Part shown: one piece after another, positions 53,982-64,000 of the stretch
How the letters are laid out: each line of letters starts with the position of its first letter
Numbering within the stretch: position 1 is the first letter of the stretch
Assembly (NCBI GenBank): GCA_020466095.1
Contig: CM035806.1
Location: 146,007,920-146,071,919, forward strand
Source of the DNA: Chlorops oryzae
Lineage: Eukaryota; Arthropoda; Insecta; Diptera; Chloropidae
Direction: 5' to 3'
Length of the DNA stretch: 64,000 nucleotides
Position numbers and translations under genes: made by a program
The notes under the pieces: model-generated
Seen by the model: the letters and a program-made list of their open reading frames with translations, nothing else
The model's database searches: none
What the model was told of the DNA's origin: nothing

Positions 53982-54248
53982 CAGCCCGATTCTAAATATT
54001 CCCGTAGAATTTTTCCCTGCGGATTTGAAACAAAATTTTCCTATTCTAAGCACACTGGGAAGGTAAAATAAAGATTGCAGAAATCTCGAATATTTTTCAG
54101 CTTAAGTCATCACATTCTTTCTTTTATTGATGCGGAGAAAACTCTGTAGCAAAAAATTCCCGGGAAATATTCATTTAGAATAGGCCTGATAGCGAATCGA
54201 AGGAAGAAAAACTTCCCGGGGAATATTTATTTAGAATAGGGCTGATAG
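53982..54248. mobile_element. Foldback MITE, CAGCCCGATTC family, copy 2 with doubled right end
   Basis: The left end CAGCCCGATTCTAAATATTC is matched by two successive right ends, at about 54,150-54,190 and 54,205-54,248. Both read TTTAGAATAGG(G/C)CTGATAG and continue into TCGAAG. The second right end is probably a local tandem duplication. Confidence 0.7.
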
Positions 54249-54799
54249 TACATCGAAGAAAGACGTCCACTTTCAGCCGAACCTAACTCGGGTAACAGAC
54301 GCTACAGAAGAATTTCGGATATGTTGATGCGGTGAGCGCCCTTTGATACGTCAAAAGCTCTTCTTTCAACATTCTCTATTTGGTTTTAATAGCGCAGTTA
54401 GCCACGGCTTGTGTGATTCCCGGGAAGTATTTCATTTGCGTCCCAATCCACTATCCGCTGCCTTCGGAACGACTGCTCTAGTGTTACAAGCTTCCCTGAG
54501 CTAAATAATAATATCGAATCTAAAGTATGTACGTATGAAACTCTCGCGCCACGCTGTTTATTCTCAAGCTCCTCCGAAACGGCTTGACTGATTCTTCTGA
54601 AATTTTATGTAAATACTTAGAAGGTCTACAAAATGGATGACAAGTATCTTTCATGCCCTCAAGTGATAAGGATGACTGCCAGAAGTAATTTTTAGTTTTA
54701 ATACCTGACGTTTGTGCAATGTTATTTCAAAAAAAAACTTGGGTAGCCCGTAACATTACGTATGTACGTCTATTTGAAACTTTTGAAATGGGCCTTGGA
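54249..54799. other. Unassigned repeat-like intergenic DNA
   Basis: The phrase CTCCGAAACGGCTTGACTGA near 54,571 followed by ATTTTATGTAAA resembles modules of interspersed insect repeats. No ends or coding sequence were found. Confidence 0.35.
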
Positions 54800-55130
54800 G
54801 AGTTATTGGATTGAGGGCGAAAGACGGCTTTAAGGTATTCCAAAATTTATAGGGGGTGACACTTGCCTCCCCAAAAGTGAAAAAGTCTGCGGCTGCCTAG
54901 AGACGGACAGTCACAGAGAATGTGTTTCGGGCGTTTCTTCATCCATTTCACAGAATCGGTATGTCGATTCGTTTGAGAGATCTATATTTTTGAGATGATA
55001 TCTCAATGTGCAGTGCCCTGTAAGGTATTCGGTGAGGATCTTTAGATCTCTCCTTTCGAGATAAAGACGTTTTTCGGATATCCTTTTGTTGGGAGTGATG
55101 AAACTTTTGGCTTGCCTTTGGCCTTTTCAA
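54800..55130 (-). mobile_element. Decayed non-LTR retrotransposon 3' end
   Basis: The minus reading gives LKILTEYLTGHCTLRYHLKN and FCEMDEETPE. After a one-base shift it continues THILCDCPSLGSRRLFHFWG, the post-RNase-H Cys/His region of R1- or I-type elements. The shift and the missing flanks show it is inactive. Confidence 0.7.
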
Positions 55131-55439
55131 TTTCATCCAAGATGTGTGGAAACTCTTTTCGTCCTATTTTCGAAGAAGTTCTGTACTGTGTGATTTTTGA
55201 AGTAGGTATACAGAAAGGTTCGGTCCCGATGAGGACTGAGGATGTCTTTGAGCTCCCCGTTTGGCGAGACAATCAGCCCTTTCGTTTCCATCGTGCTCCT
55301 CGTGTCCTGGAACCCATCACAATATCACACTATTGTGGTTGCCTAGTTCATTTCGGATATAACACTTTAGTTTGTTCTGCGGCGGAACGAAATTCGCCGG
55401 ATCAGCTTGTGTATATACAGGTATATATGTATGTATAAA

Positions 55440-55940
55440 TAATTTTATTTTTTTTTTTTTTGCTAATAAACAAATTCGTTAGCTCCATTTTATTTGAATT
55501 TAAGCATAGCATAATCGTTTTGCATTCCAAACAACAATTCATATATAAGTGTATATCTATTATGTAAATAAATTTATACAAGCAAACATATTCATGTTTT
55601 TTATTTCAAATTTTTTTTTCTTTTTTTGAGACTAAATATTTATATTTATTTCAAATAAATATTATTTAAAATACTTTCTAGTTCACATTTAATATTGTAA
55701 TGCATACCTAATCCTCTTTCAATTTAAGCTATCACTTGAAGCACAAAATTCTATTTATAATGTCACAAAAAATTTATAGACGAGTGTGTGTATCTATTTT
55801 AAAGAATATCCTGCAGCCGCGAAGACATTTTTTTCTGCAAATTTGGAAGTAATCTTTCGTCTTTTGATACCTATAGAAAATCAAGCTGAAGTACATTTCT
55901 TGTGTCAAAATATTATTATAATGGGTCTAAAAACCTCTAA
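55440..55940. other. Unassigned AT-rich spacer
   Basis: T-rich and A-rich sequence; no supported feature. Confidence 0.5.
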
Positions 55941-55944
55941 AGCG

Positions 55945-56423
55945 AGAGAGAGAGAGAGGGTGACAGAGAGGGAGAGAGAGAGGGAGAGAGAGAGGGAGAG
56001 AGAGGGAGAGAGAGAGAGGGAGAGGAGGGAGAGAGAGGAGAGAGGAGGAGAGAGAGAGAGAGGGAGGAGAGAGAGAGAGGAGAGGAGAGGAGGAGAGAGG
56101 GAGGAGAGGAGAGGAGAGGAGAGAGAGAGGAGAGGGGAGGAGAGAGAGGAGGGGAGGAGAGAGAGAGGGGAGGAGAGAGAGAGGGAGGAGGAGAGAGAGA
56201 GGGGAGGAGAGAGAGAGAGAGGGAGGAGGAGAGAGAGAGAGGGGAGGAGAGAGAGAGGGGAGGAGAGAGAGGAGAGGGAGGAGAGAGAGAGGGAGGAAGA
56301 GAGAGGAGGAGAGAGAGAAGAGGAGAGAGAGGGAGGAGAGAGAGGAGGGAGGGAGAGAGAGAGAGAGAGGAGAAGAGAGAGAGGGAGAGAGAGAGAGGAG
56401 GAGAGAGAGAGAGAAGAGAGGAG

Positions 56424-56467
<44 letters not shown>

Positions 56468-56570
56468 GGAGGGAAGGAGAGAGAAAGAAGAGAGAGAGAG
56501 GGAGGAAGAGAGAGAGAAAAGAAGAGAGAGAGAGGGAGGGAAGGAGAGAGAAAAAAGAGAGAGAGGTTGT
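55945..56570. repeat. Second long (GA)n polypurine microsatellite
   Basis: About 625 bp of GA with GGA interruptions, purine on the plus strand like the tract at 4,695. Arg/Glu-rich and Leu/Ser-rich frames across it are artefacts. Confidence 0.95.
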
Positions 56571-58098
56571 TTCTCACAGGCTTATTGTTTCAATCGGTAG
56601 ACATGGGTTAATTCGTTCAAATAGTAACACTCTGGATGTAGAAAGAGTGCTCCGTTTTTACGTGAGACCTCAGGACCATACGGACTACATTCTCTATATA
56701 AATATATATAGGGATGCATATTGAGATTAAAAGCTCGCAGAATCGGCGCCGCCTAGTTCATTATTTCAAGATTAAGTTTTCATGGCTTTTAGTTGCTTTT
56801 TACCATCAGTTTTTTTATGGAAAAATATAGAAGCTCAGTATCAGAAGAATTTGAAAATTGAAGCCTCTGAAAACCAATTATGCTTCTTGACTGCATTGAT
56901 TTTTTTTACATTTTATTATTAATATTTTTTTATTTTTTTTTATAAATAAATACATTTATGTATATTTTGTTTATCTATAGACATGAAAAAAGTTGTTCGT
57001 ATAAAATGTGTGTCTGCACAATTTCACATTAAATTCGACGTTTTTTTATATTTTTAATTGAGCGAGTTTTGAAAACAATACAAAAAGGGGCCACTTGTAT
57101 TAAGATCATAGCTGTTAAATAATAATTACAAATCGTAATCATCAGTGATTACATTAGCTTTATTCAAAAGGCAGTTCCAAAATGATTACGAATAATCAAT
57201 CACTATTGATTGTTTTCGATTACACTTTGACAAACATATGTATATGTATATTTGAGGTCATTGAATTTCACCAAAAGTTTGACTGCAGTTCCTGAAGGTA
57301 GTTGATAACTGTTGGGGAAATTCCATATACTTGATTTTGCTAGATTATCGACGGGTTAATTTTAAATCGGTATGGAAAAGTGTGGCCGAGAATTAAGTAG
57401 CGGCATTTTTTTTTTTTTTTTTGGCAACTGTGGCTATATTTTGTAAGCCGTTGAATATTTTATTGTTTTTTTTACGGGAAGGTTTTAGCTTTAGATATGG
57501 AGAAAAGAACTGGCTGACCCGTAAAAAAACTCCATCTAGAAGCAATAATTAGTGAAAATTTCAAAAGCATGTAAGTACTCTTCAACATTTTTGGCCTGCA
57601 GCTCCTGGAAAATTCCTTCGAGCAATGGACAAATAAGATAAGGTAGCTAGGTGGACCTATTTGTAATCGTAATCAAGCGTAAGAATTTAACATAGAAGTA
57701 ATCGTATGATCAGTGCAAATATTTTTCAAATGTAATCTAATTGATTACTAATCGTAATAGTTATTTAACAGTTATGATAACGATATAAATACAGTGAAGA
57801 CCCTAATAAGTTGACGCTCTTATAAAGATGCAGAATGGTTTTTTATGGAAAAATAAGCGATATAAGAGGACCCCCTCTTCATATCGTCTCCTGAGAGATT
57901 TCAATATTTATTCAAAAATAAATACGATAAACTTTTTACACCCTGTTACTCATTCTTTTGACCCACTTTAACTCAAAGTACTTTTAGACTATATATATTT
58001 TTTTACCTTGTGTACTGTCAGTATTCCCTTATTGGAAATTCAGCATGTCGTCTAAAACGAACCAATACTTTGTCGAAGTGACGAAGGAATAGAAGAAT
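56571..58098. other. Gene-free intergenic region
   Basis: No gene seen. The segment at 57,385-57,500 (GTGGCCGAGAATTAA, later TGGCTATATTTTGTAA) is distantly related to the foldback arms at 61,730-61,790 and 62,240-62,300. Confidence 0.45.
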
Positions 58099-58808
58099 CC
58101 AGCAGGAAATTTTCTCCAGCATGACAAAGTCATCAGTGATATCATCGATGACATATAAGTGACATTGTCATGCATGCCAATTGGGGGACATGTCAACGTG
58201 GAGGGATGCTATTCATGTCCTTGAATCTCATTGGCTACTGAAATTTAAATAAGGTTTTAGCGTCAGTTGTGCGTTACCATGAAGTGGCGTAGAGGATGAG
58301 TTCTCGACTCAGAATCTGAAGATTCTGTGGATTCGATCCCTGACTGAGGCGAATAAAAATTCGATAAAAATAGATTTTTCAAAATTTGCGACATTTTCAA
58401 AGAGAAGACAAAGAAGAGAGAGTTTTCAACTGATTTTCTATAAATTGACAAATTAGAGAGGAAAGAGCAATGTGCATTTTTCGCCATCGCACCGCCTAGC
58501 AGGACAATGTCATGCTGGGAATCACCAGTGAAATTTTCTAATACCACGAAGAGAAAGTACCTGTCAGTTCGTGCACAAATTTCATACAAAGTGTCCTAAT
58601 AATTGGCATGCATACCGGCTCCAAAGTCATCCTGACTTCATCGATGATGTCATGGGCAGTAGCCGTTGTAAAGGGGGAGCGTGCCAAATCATATTTCAAT
58701 TTTTATAAATGTCTTTTTATTTAGACTAGGGGGAGGGAACGCCATTTTGTGTATTGTGCCGAAATGTCTCGCTACGCCAATGGTCAGGGGGGGACATTTC
58801 CCGCTGGG
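58099..58808 (+). mobile_element. CCAGCAGG inverted-repeat element B, copy 2, with tRNA-like core
   Basis: The left end CCAGCAGGAAAT and the inverse of the right end (CCCAGCGGGAAAT) bracket an element that matches the reverse complement of 34,962-35,531. About 130 bp near 58,655-58,790 are extra, either an insertion or a longer form. Box-A-like TGGCGTAGAGG is at 58,285-58,295 and box-B-like GGATTCGATCC at 58,329-58,339, 33 bp apart, on the plus strand. Confidence 0.7.
58285..58339 (+). promoter_or_regulatory. tRNA-like internal pol III promoter (A and B boxes)
   Basis: TGGCGTAGAGG fits the tRNA A-box pattern and GGATTCGATCC fits the B-box pattern (GGTTCGANNCC) with one change, at tRNA-like spacing. 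No full cloverleaf could be drawn, so this is a degenerate or SINE-like tRNA relic and not a tRNA gene. Confidence 0.5.
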
Positions 58809-58906
58809 AATACAAATGTGATCACATACGGAAATACAAACACGTTGGAAAGTGGTAATGTATGAACGACAGGATGACAATTATTTTGACACTACATGTA
58901 TACAGA

Positions 58907-59057
58907 CAGGGGCGGACTGGGCCTACGGGAAACCGGGAAAATGCCCGGTGGGCCCCCAGTGAGCTGTATCTGCGATCAATACTCATGGAGTAAGAGTTTT
59001 GTTTAAATATTTTTTTTCTTAGGTAATTTTTTTTCTTTGACCCCCAGTCTGCCCCTG
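58907..59057. mobile_element. hAT-type MITE, CAGGGGCGGACTGG family, copy 2
   Basis: 151 bp; opens CAGGGGCGGACTGG, closes with the inverse of CAGGGGCAGACTGG. The flanking octamers TATACAGA and TGTACAGA differ at one base. It is in opposite orientation to the copy at 38,958. Confidence 0.85.
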
Positions 59058-61293
59058 TGTACAGATCAATTTGACAGTATATATGGCAAAAACGTACCTT
59101 TAACCTTGTCTATGGTGTATGGTGCGGCGGATGGTTGCGGAGGATTAAATCCCTGACGAAGTGATAAGGAAACACAAGAACAGAGTCACAATAGTTCTCT
59201 GTTGTAATACCTACAAGGCCTGTAGAAAATTTATTATTTTTTTTTTTTGTATTTTTCGTTGTCCTTAAGAGTGAAATCTCTACGTGAATCCTGTTCCGAC
59301 TCGGAAGTGCCGTGAAACTGCTCTTGCTCGATTAAATCTATTGGAAGTAATAACTACATATGTATGTATGATATGTACAGAGTATGTAGGCATGTGGTGG
59401 AGCATGCGATCGAGCTGAAGCGAATTGAATTAAACAATCAATTGCACACAGTCTATGCGCCATTGTCTGTCAAGTATCACAGTCCTTAAACAAATTATTT
59501 GCTTAAAGCTGTCAAGTAATTAAGCTTCCGTGCGATTGTATTGTATGTGAATGTATGTATGTGTGTATGTGTGTAGTTATCCTTGCTTTTGTCTGCTTAT
59601 CCCTTTTGAATCATTGTCTAATGGTATCAACTGCTTTAACTGGGTACTAAAATAACACACCGAACGACTGCAATTAAGAACGTATGTATGTATATACCCT
59701 CCAGGAAGCCTGTCGCCATATGGCCCCATGTCTATATTGACGTCAATATAGACAACAGAACTAGTTCTAACGTCAACAGTATTTATAGGCGGGGTCATTA
59801 AAGAAACTGTACTGTCAAGAGGTATAGTTTATCTTTATTGACCATGTCAACAACGTGTCTCCTTATAAAAACGAAAGAGTACTCCTTTTGTCTACATAAT
59901 AGCACCGACGTCAATAGTTCGTCAATAGATCGTCATTAGTTCCTTGGTCTACATGTAGACATGCAATGACAACTCAATGTTAATTGTCTATAGCGCAAAG
60001 CATTGCGACGAGTATAGCTGGTCAGTAGTGACGTTGACGCAGTCAGTAGAGAAAGAGTATAGATTCACTATTGACATTTCCTACAGGGTAGGAATGTGTA
60101 CGTACGACTGTGTACGAATGAGTGTATTGCGAATGTACGAATGTACCTTCGCATGTTGTGCGAAGAACTGTGTTGCCTCGTGTGTGGACAGGACAGATGG
60201 CAGGATGGATGAACGGATGGATGGAAGAAGGCGACTGCACGCCGATTAATCGTGCTCCGCAACTGATCCGATGCGCTATCATGCCTGTTTACATACACTT
60301 TGCATACCTACCCGTGGGCCCATCATTGGCCCAATAGGGTGTGTATACGAACGCTAGGAAATGAAAATGCAATGGCATTGAATGGAACCGCGATGGAATG
60401 GGATAAGAGGAAATGATGAGAGAGCGAGCGCTTCGATGGGGAAAGGTGCGAGGAATTCGTCTTCTGGGAAATCGCATTGATGCGAATTTCATTTTGAATT
60501 AATTAAGCGAATTAAACGTTCTGTCGCATTTTATTTAACCTTTATTCAAATGAGATGTGTTCGGGAGCGCAATGTTGCGCAAGCGAGCGCGCGCCTTACG
60601 ATTGTGCGAATGTGTCTGTGTGCGCTTTGCTGTATTTCTGTTTTTTTCTTTTTTTTTTTAATTTCTATACAATCGCTGATGAGCTTACACTCTGTAAATC
60701 GGATTCATTAACCGGAAATTGTTTTTTCTTTTATTAAAAAAAAAAAAAAAAAAACAAAGCTTTGTCATCAATTTATCGATTTATCGAAGATGAGATTAGC
60801 GAAAGTTATGGAATATCGGGTCAAAAGAATGGGTTGTGTGTGTGTGTGTGTTTGGGTGTTGTTTAAATGAAATCTTTTTACTCTCATTAAATGATGCGAG
60901 AATTGTACACGGGGGGGTTAATAATAAGAATCACAAAGGAACACGAATAGTCACGATATACATACATAGTTTTTATAGTGCCTAACCTCTCTGCGTACGC
61001 ACCTGCACCTGCGATCTGTGTAAAGCATCAGAAGCACATTGAAATTTTTTCTTTTTTTCAAATATTTTCACTAACAATAAGTTAAGTAAGCTCGCTATTC
61101 TAGGGTCAGTGGGTGGGTCTAACCCCATCACGAAGACAGAGAGAGAGAGAGAGAGTATGATTTTTCGATTTTAGGGATTTCATTTTTCTGCATATTTCTT
61201 ATCACTTCCCGGAGTCGTTGTTGTTGTTGTTGAGTCGATGTGTTGTCAACTCATTAAATTCGATTGGGACTTTCTTTTCCCTTTATGAAAAAA
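59058..61293. other. Gene-free region 3' of the SH2 gene
   Basis: No exon supported. A palindrome GTCTATATTGACGTCAATAT continuing to AGAC lies at about 59,730-59,753, with CTATAG and GTCAACAG words nearby that recall element C at 43,292. A (GT)n run is at 60,837. Part of the SH2 gene 3' untranslated region is probably here. Confidence 0.45.
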
Positions 61294-63068
61294 TCATACA
61301 TTCAGGTCGGACATCATTTTGCGAAAGTCATTCAGGGAGCCATACGTATCGAAGTCGTCTCCGTCGAGACCGCTGCTGCGTGAGCTATTTCGACTGCCTT
61401 GTGGCGCTGCTGTATTAATCGGTCGCGGCAATGTTAATGGAACCGGCAATAGTTCCGGCATCACCGAATGATGCGTTATCAGTGCGCGTAAAGATGAGAA
61501 CTCTTTAGTGAAGCCCTGCCAAAAAAAAAAAAAAAAAAAAACAAAATTAAACAAATGAAACATCCTAGATCGATATTATAGATTACACTGTGCGATATTT
61601 TAGAGGTCATGTTTTGTAAACAAAAATTTGACGACTGTTTTTTGATAGTGCTCGGTGAGTATAACAACGCCTCATACTCAGTTTTGTCAAGTCACCTATA
61701 CTTTTTTTTTAAATAGACTTCAAAAAGTGGGGCCGAGAATTAAATTGCTCACTTACTTATGGCTATATCTCGTAATCCATTCAATATTTTTACTTCTTTT
61801 CTATTACAATTCATAGCTCTGAACTCATTTTAAATAGTTTTAGTACAAACCAACCCGAAAAAACTATATCTAGGCAAATTGCAAATTTTCGTGCATACCC
61901 AAAGGGTGATTTTGCGTTTTTTCTTCCAATTTTTGGTAAAAATTTGTTCAACTTTGCACCGGCAAAACGGTATCAAGTAGTGCTCGGATGCAGTTCGTGT
62001 ATATGAAGAAGTTGTTCAGTTATAATCTTTCTATATTCGCGTCAAAAAATTTGGAAAAAATGTTTATTGCCTTGGCAGCTATAGGCGATACAAATATGAT
62101 AAAAAAAAACACGTCAAATTTTAGGCATTTTTGCAATTTGCACCTACTGGATATAGTTTTTTCGGGTCGGTTTCTACTAAAACTATTTAAAATGAGTTCA
62201 AAGCAATAAATTGTGATAAAAAGGAAATTAAAATATTGAACGGATTACGAGATATAGCCATAAGTAAGTGAGTAATTTAATTCTCGGCCCCACTTTTTGA
62301 AGTCTATTTTTAAAAAAAGTAGAGGTGACTTGACAAAACTGAGTATGAGGCGTTGTTATACTCACCGAGCACTTTCAAAAACAGTCGTCAAATTTTTGTT
62401 TACAAAATCGTGTCGCACTGCGTTATATCGAGATAATCTACCTTGATTTTATAGCCGCGCGGCGTGCGCATAATAAGATAGTGTGCCACCTTGGGCGCTG
62501 GCGGTGGTACTCGTAACGAGAGTGCAAAACAGCCTGGCTTCGTGCTACTTTGACGCACCAAAAATGCGCCGGGACTTTGGCGTGACAGCACTTCTAGCGA
62601 GATCTCACGTGGTATGCCCGCCTGAAACCACGCAGCCCCCTTCAATTCATCCTGCTCGGCTAAGCTTAAGCCGTCCACTCGTAGCGGTACACTGGGTGCA
62701 AACATCTTTGGACTGGAATTTGCTAAAAAAAAAAAAAACAATACGAATTATTTGTATTTCCCAAAGATGGCCGAATGCAACCAACCACTGCATGTCTCGC
62801 GAAGATATTTTTTCTTGTAGCCGAATTCGCTGTGGTCCTGAAGCCGATGAGCTGCTTCGAAATTCGGTAAAGCGGTCAACGATTGCCGGCACGAGTCGCC
62901 GAATTTGCTGGAAATCATCTTCTCCGGCTCACAGATCGCTTCGTTAACATATCCATCCGATATCGTGTGCGACGAACTGGAGTTCAATGACGACGATGTT
63001 GCATGCACCAATGGGCGACTGTCTTCGGTGGGACGTAGAAGGCCCATTCCCATTGTTAGCCTTTTAAC
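61294..63068 (-). CDS. SH2-domain protein, C-terminal exons (5' end outside window)
   Basis: Three exons, 63068-62789, 62722-62442 and 61515-61294, join in phase to about 260 residues ending at TGA. The first is Ser-rich and low in motifs. The second contains most of an SH2 domain: AWFQAGIPREISLEVLSRQ, GAFLVRQSS with the phosphotyrosine-binding Arg of the FLVR motif, and HYLIMRTPRGYKIK. The third completes it with GFTKEFSSLRALITHHSVMP and LPVPLTLPRP, then a short tail FDTYGSLNDFRKMM-SDLNV. SH2 domains dock on phosphotyrosine in receptor signalling; the C-terminal position suggests an adaptor. I could not name the family, and the domain only loosely resembles tensin-type SH2. The intron between exons two and three is almost entirely a foldback repeat. 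Confidence 0.88.
61612..62408. repeat. 797-bp long inverted repeat (foldback) in SH2-gene intron
   Basis: The left arm from 61,612 (TTTTGTAAACAAAAATTTGA...) is the inverse of the right arm ending 62,408, over about 285 bp per arm with high identity. It includes GGCCGAGAATTAA, ACTTACTTATGGCTATATCT and ACCCGAAAAAACTATATC. The loop is roughly 61,900-62,120. The element leaves only 32 bp to the splice donor and 95 bp to the acceptor. Confidence 0.9.
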
Positions 63069-63810
63069 CTGCAAAGAAAAAAAAAACTATATTGCATCTC
63101 TTTTGATAGCTTCCTTCATTTTCGGATATTGAAAAAAAATTTTTTTTTCCTCTTTTGGCACAACAAAAAAGTCACCAGGGGAAAAATATACCCCATTGAT
63201 AATTCGTCCCAGGACCGTGCGCACGGGGGGTTGGGGTTTCTATGGTCTTGGTCTATTTCGATGGCTTTGAATCCGGTTCAATCATGCACTTTCACTTTCT
63301 ACCAAATGACAGTAGTAGTTTTTCCATATCCTTAAGGCAAAGCAATCCCGTTTTTCCTTTCCATCCATTGCTGCTGCTATTTAAATAGTTCATGTGCACT
63401 AAGGCTTAGTCGCGTTCACTCAAAGAACTTCAGCCACAGACCACAGAGCCTAATATAGATACAGGCAAATACAGTTAATTAAACATAATCATAGGGCGAT
63501 TGGAATATCCATGGCAGATTGCACCCACGCCCAATGATGCGTCGATTCGCATGTGACCGATTTACATACGTATGTATGCATGCATGTACAATATGCGAGC
63601 GAAGCAAATTTAAAATCGGAATCGAGAGCTTCCGGCAATTCTGGCATAATCACACATAAATAATTAGACTTACACATGCTTAAGCTCATTAGAATTCGTA
63701 CGCCCGGTAATACGGCAGCACAATGGAGAGATAATTAACTTTGATATTTTAATCCTACAGTCCTTCTTGGTAAAAACAAAAAGCTATCTCTGTTAAGTAT
63801 GTGTTGGGGA
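63069..63810. other. Intron or upstream part of the SH2 gene
   Basis: Follows the acceptor TTTGCAG of the exon ending at 63,068. No further coding exon was recognised up to the GA-rich tract. Confidence 0.5.
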
Positions 63811-64000
63811 GAGCGGGGTAGAGAGGGGTAGACAGGGGAGGATAGAGGCAGTAAGGGGTAGTGAGGGGCAGTGAGGGGCAGAGAGGGATAGAGAGGGAGA
63901 GAGAGGGAGAGAAAGAGAAAGAGGGAGAGAGAGGGAGAGAGGGAGAGGGAGAGGGAGAGGGAGGAGAGAGGGAGAGAAGAGAGAGAGGGAGAGAGAGGGA
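63811..64000. repeat. GGGGTAGAGA / GGGAGA purine-rich repeat
   Basis: Begins as degenerate 10-mers of the type GGGGTAGAGA and passes into GAGAGGGA repeats that run off the window. Third polypurine block of the window with purines on the plus strand. Confidence 0.9.

Noticed and set aside
55786..56724. 312-codon Arg/Glu-rich plus frame and 216-codon Leu/Ser minus frame
   Set aside because: Both span the second GA tract and change with its phase; no independent evidence of coding.
58275..58360. Functional tRNA gene
   Set aside because: A and B boxes are present, but acceptor and anticodon stems do not pair into a cloverleaf; treated as a tRNA-like relic.

Overview
The window looks like AT-rich nuclear DNA of a higher fly (cyclorrhaphan dipteran, perhaps a tephritid; species not provable from sequence alone). 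The grounds are short spliced exons with GT-AG introns, animal gene families in fly-like form (Mad2, SRP19, geranylgeranyl diphosphate synthase, UPRT homologue, a fibrinogen-related protein, an SH2 protein), and a very dense population of small insect-type transposons. There are no bacterial operons, CRISPR arrays or rRNA genes. Most long open frames lie inside GA, GAT or ATTC simple repeats and are not genes. || Layout: 1-1,400 holds decayed non-LTR retrotransposon pieces split by a hAT-type MITE. 1,733-4,595 (-) is a fibrinogen-related protein gene with an apparent one-base frame break. 4.7-20.9 kb is gene-poor: simple repeats, MITEs, ATCGAT-rich repeats and an 790-bp GAT tract. 20.9-29.8 kb is the gene-dense core: UPRT homologue kri (+), mad2 (-), an unrecognised secreted dibasic precursor (-) and SRP19 (-). 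29,802-46,778 (+) is quemao (GGPP synthase); its second intron is about 14.5 kb long, packed with transposons, and contains an intact three-exon gene on the opposite strand (42,185-43,035). 46.8-61.3 kb is transposon-rich intergenic DNA. 61,294-63,068 (-) is the 3' part of an SH2-domain gene whose 5' exons lie outside the window. || The genes are not an operon or pathway unit; they are independent housekeeping or secreted-protein genes. kri and mad2 converge, and SRP19 and quemao diverge from a 1.56-kb spacer. Exon boundaries were set by hand from splice consensus, reading-phase continuity and family conservation; phases close exactly for kri, mad2, SRP19, quemao, the nested gene and the SH2 gene. 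|| The hunt gave no clear new enzymatic system. The most notable items are: the undescribed-looking secreted precursor; the nested antisense gene; a 797-bp foldback filling an SH2-gene intron; an inverted-repeat element family with a tRNA-like pol III promoter inside it; tandem hAT MITEs sharing target duplications; a Harbinger-like MITE inside another; an element carrying eight GAAAGAGCC motifs; and an 89-bp retrotransposon stub with a 20-bp target duplication.
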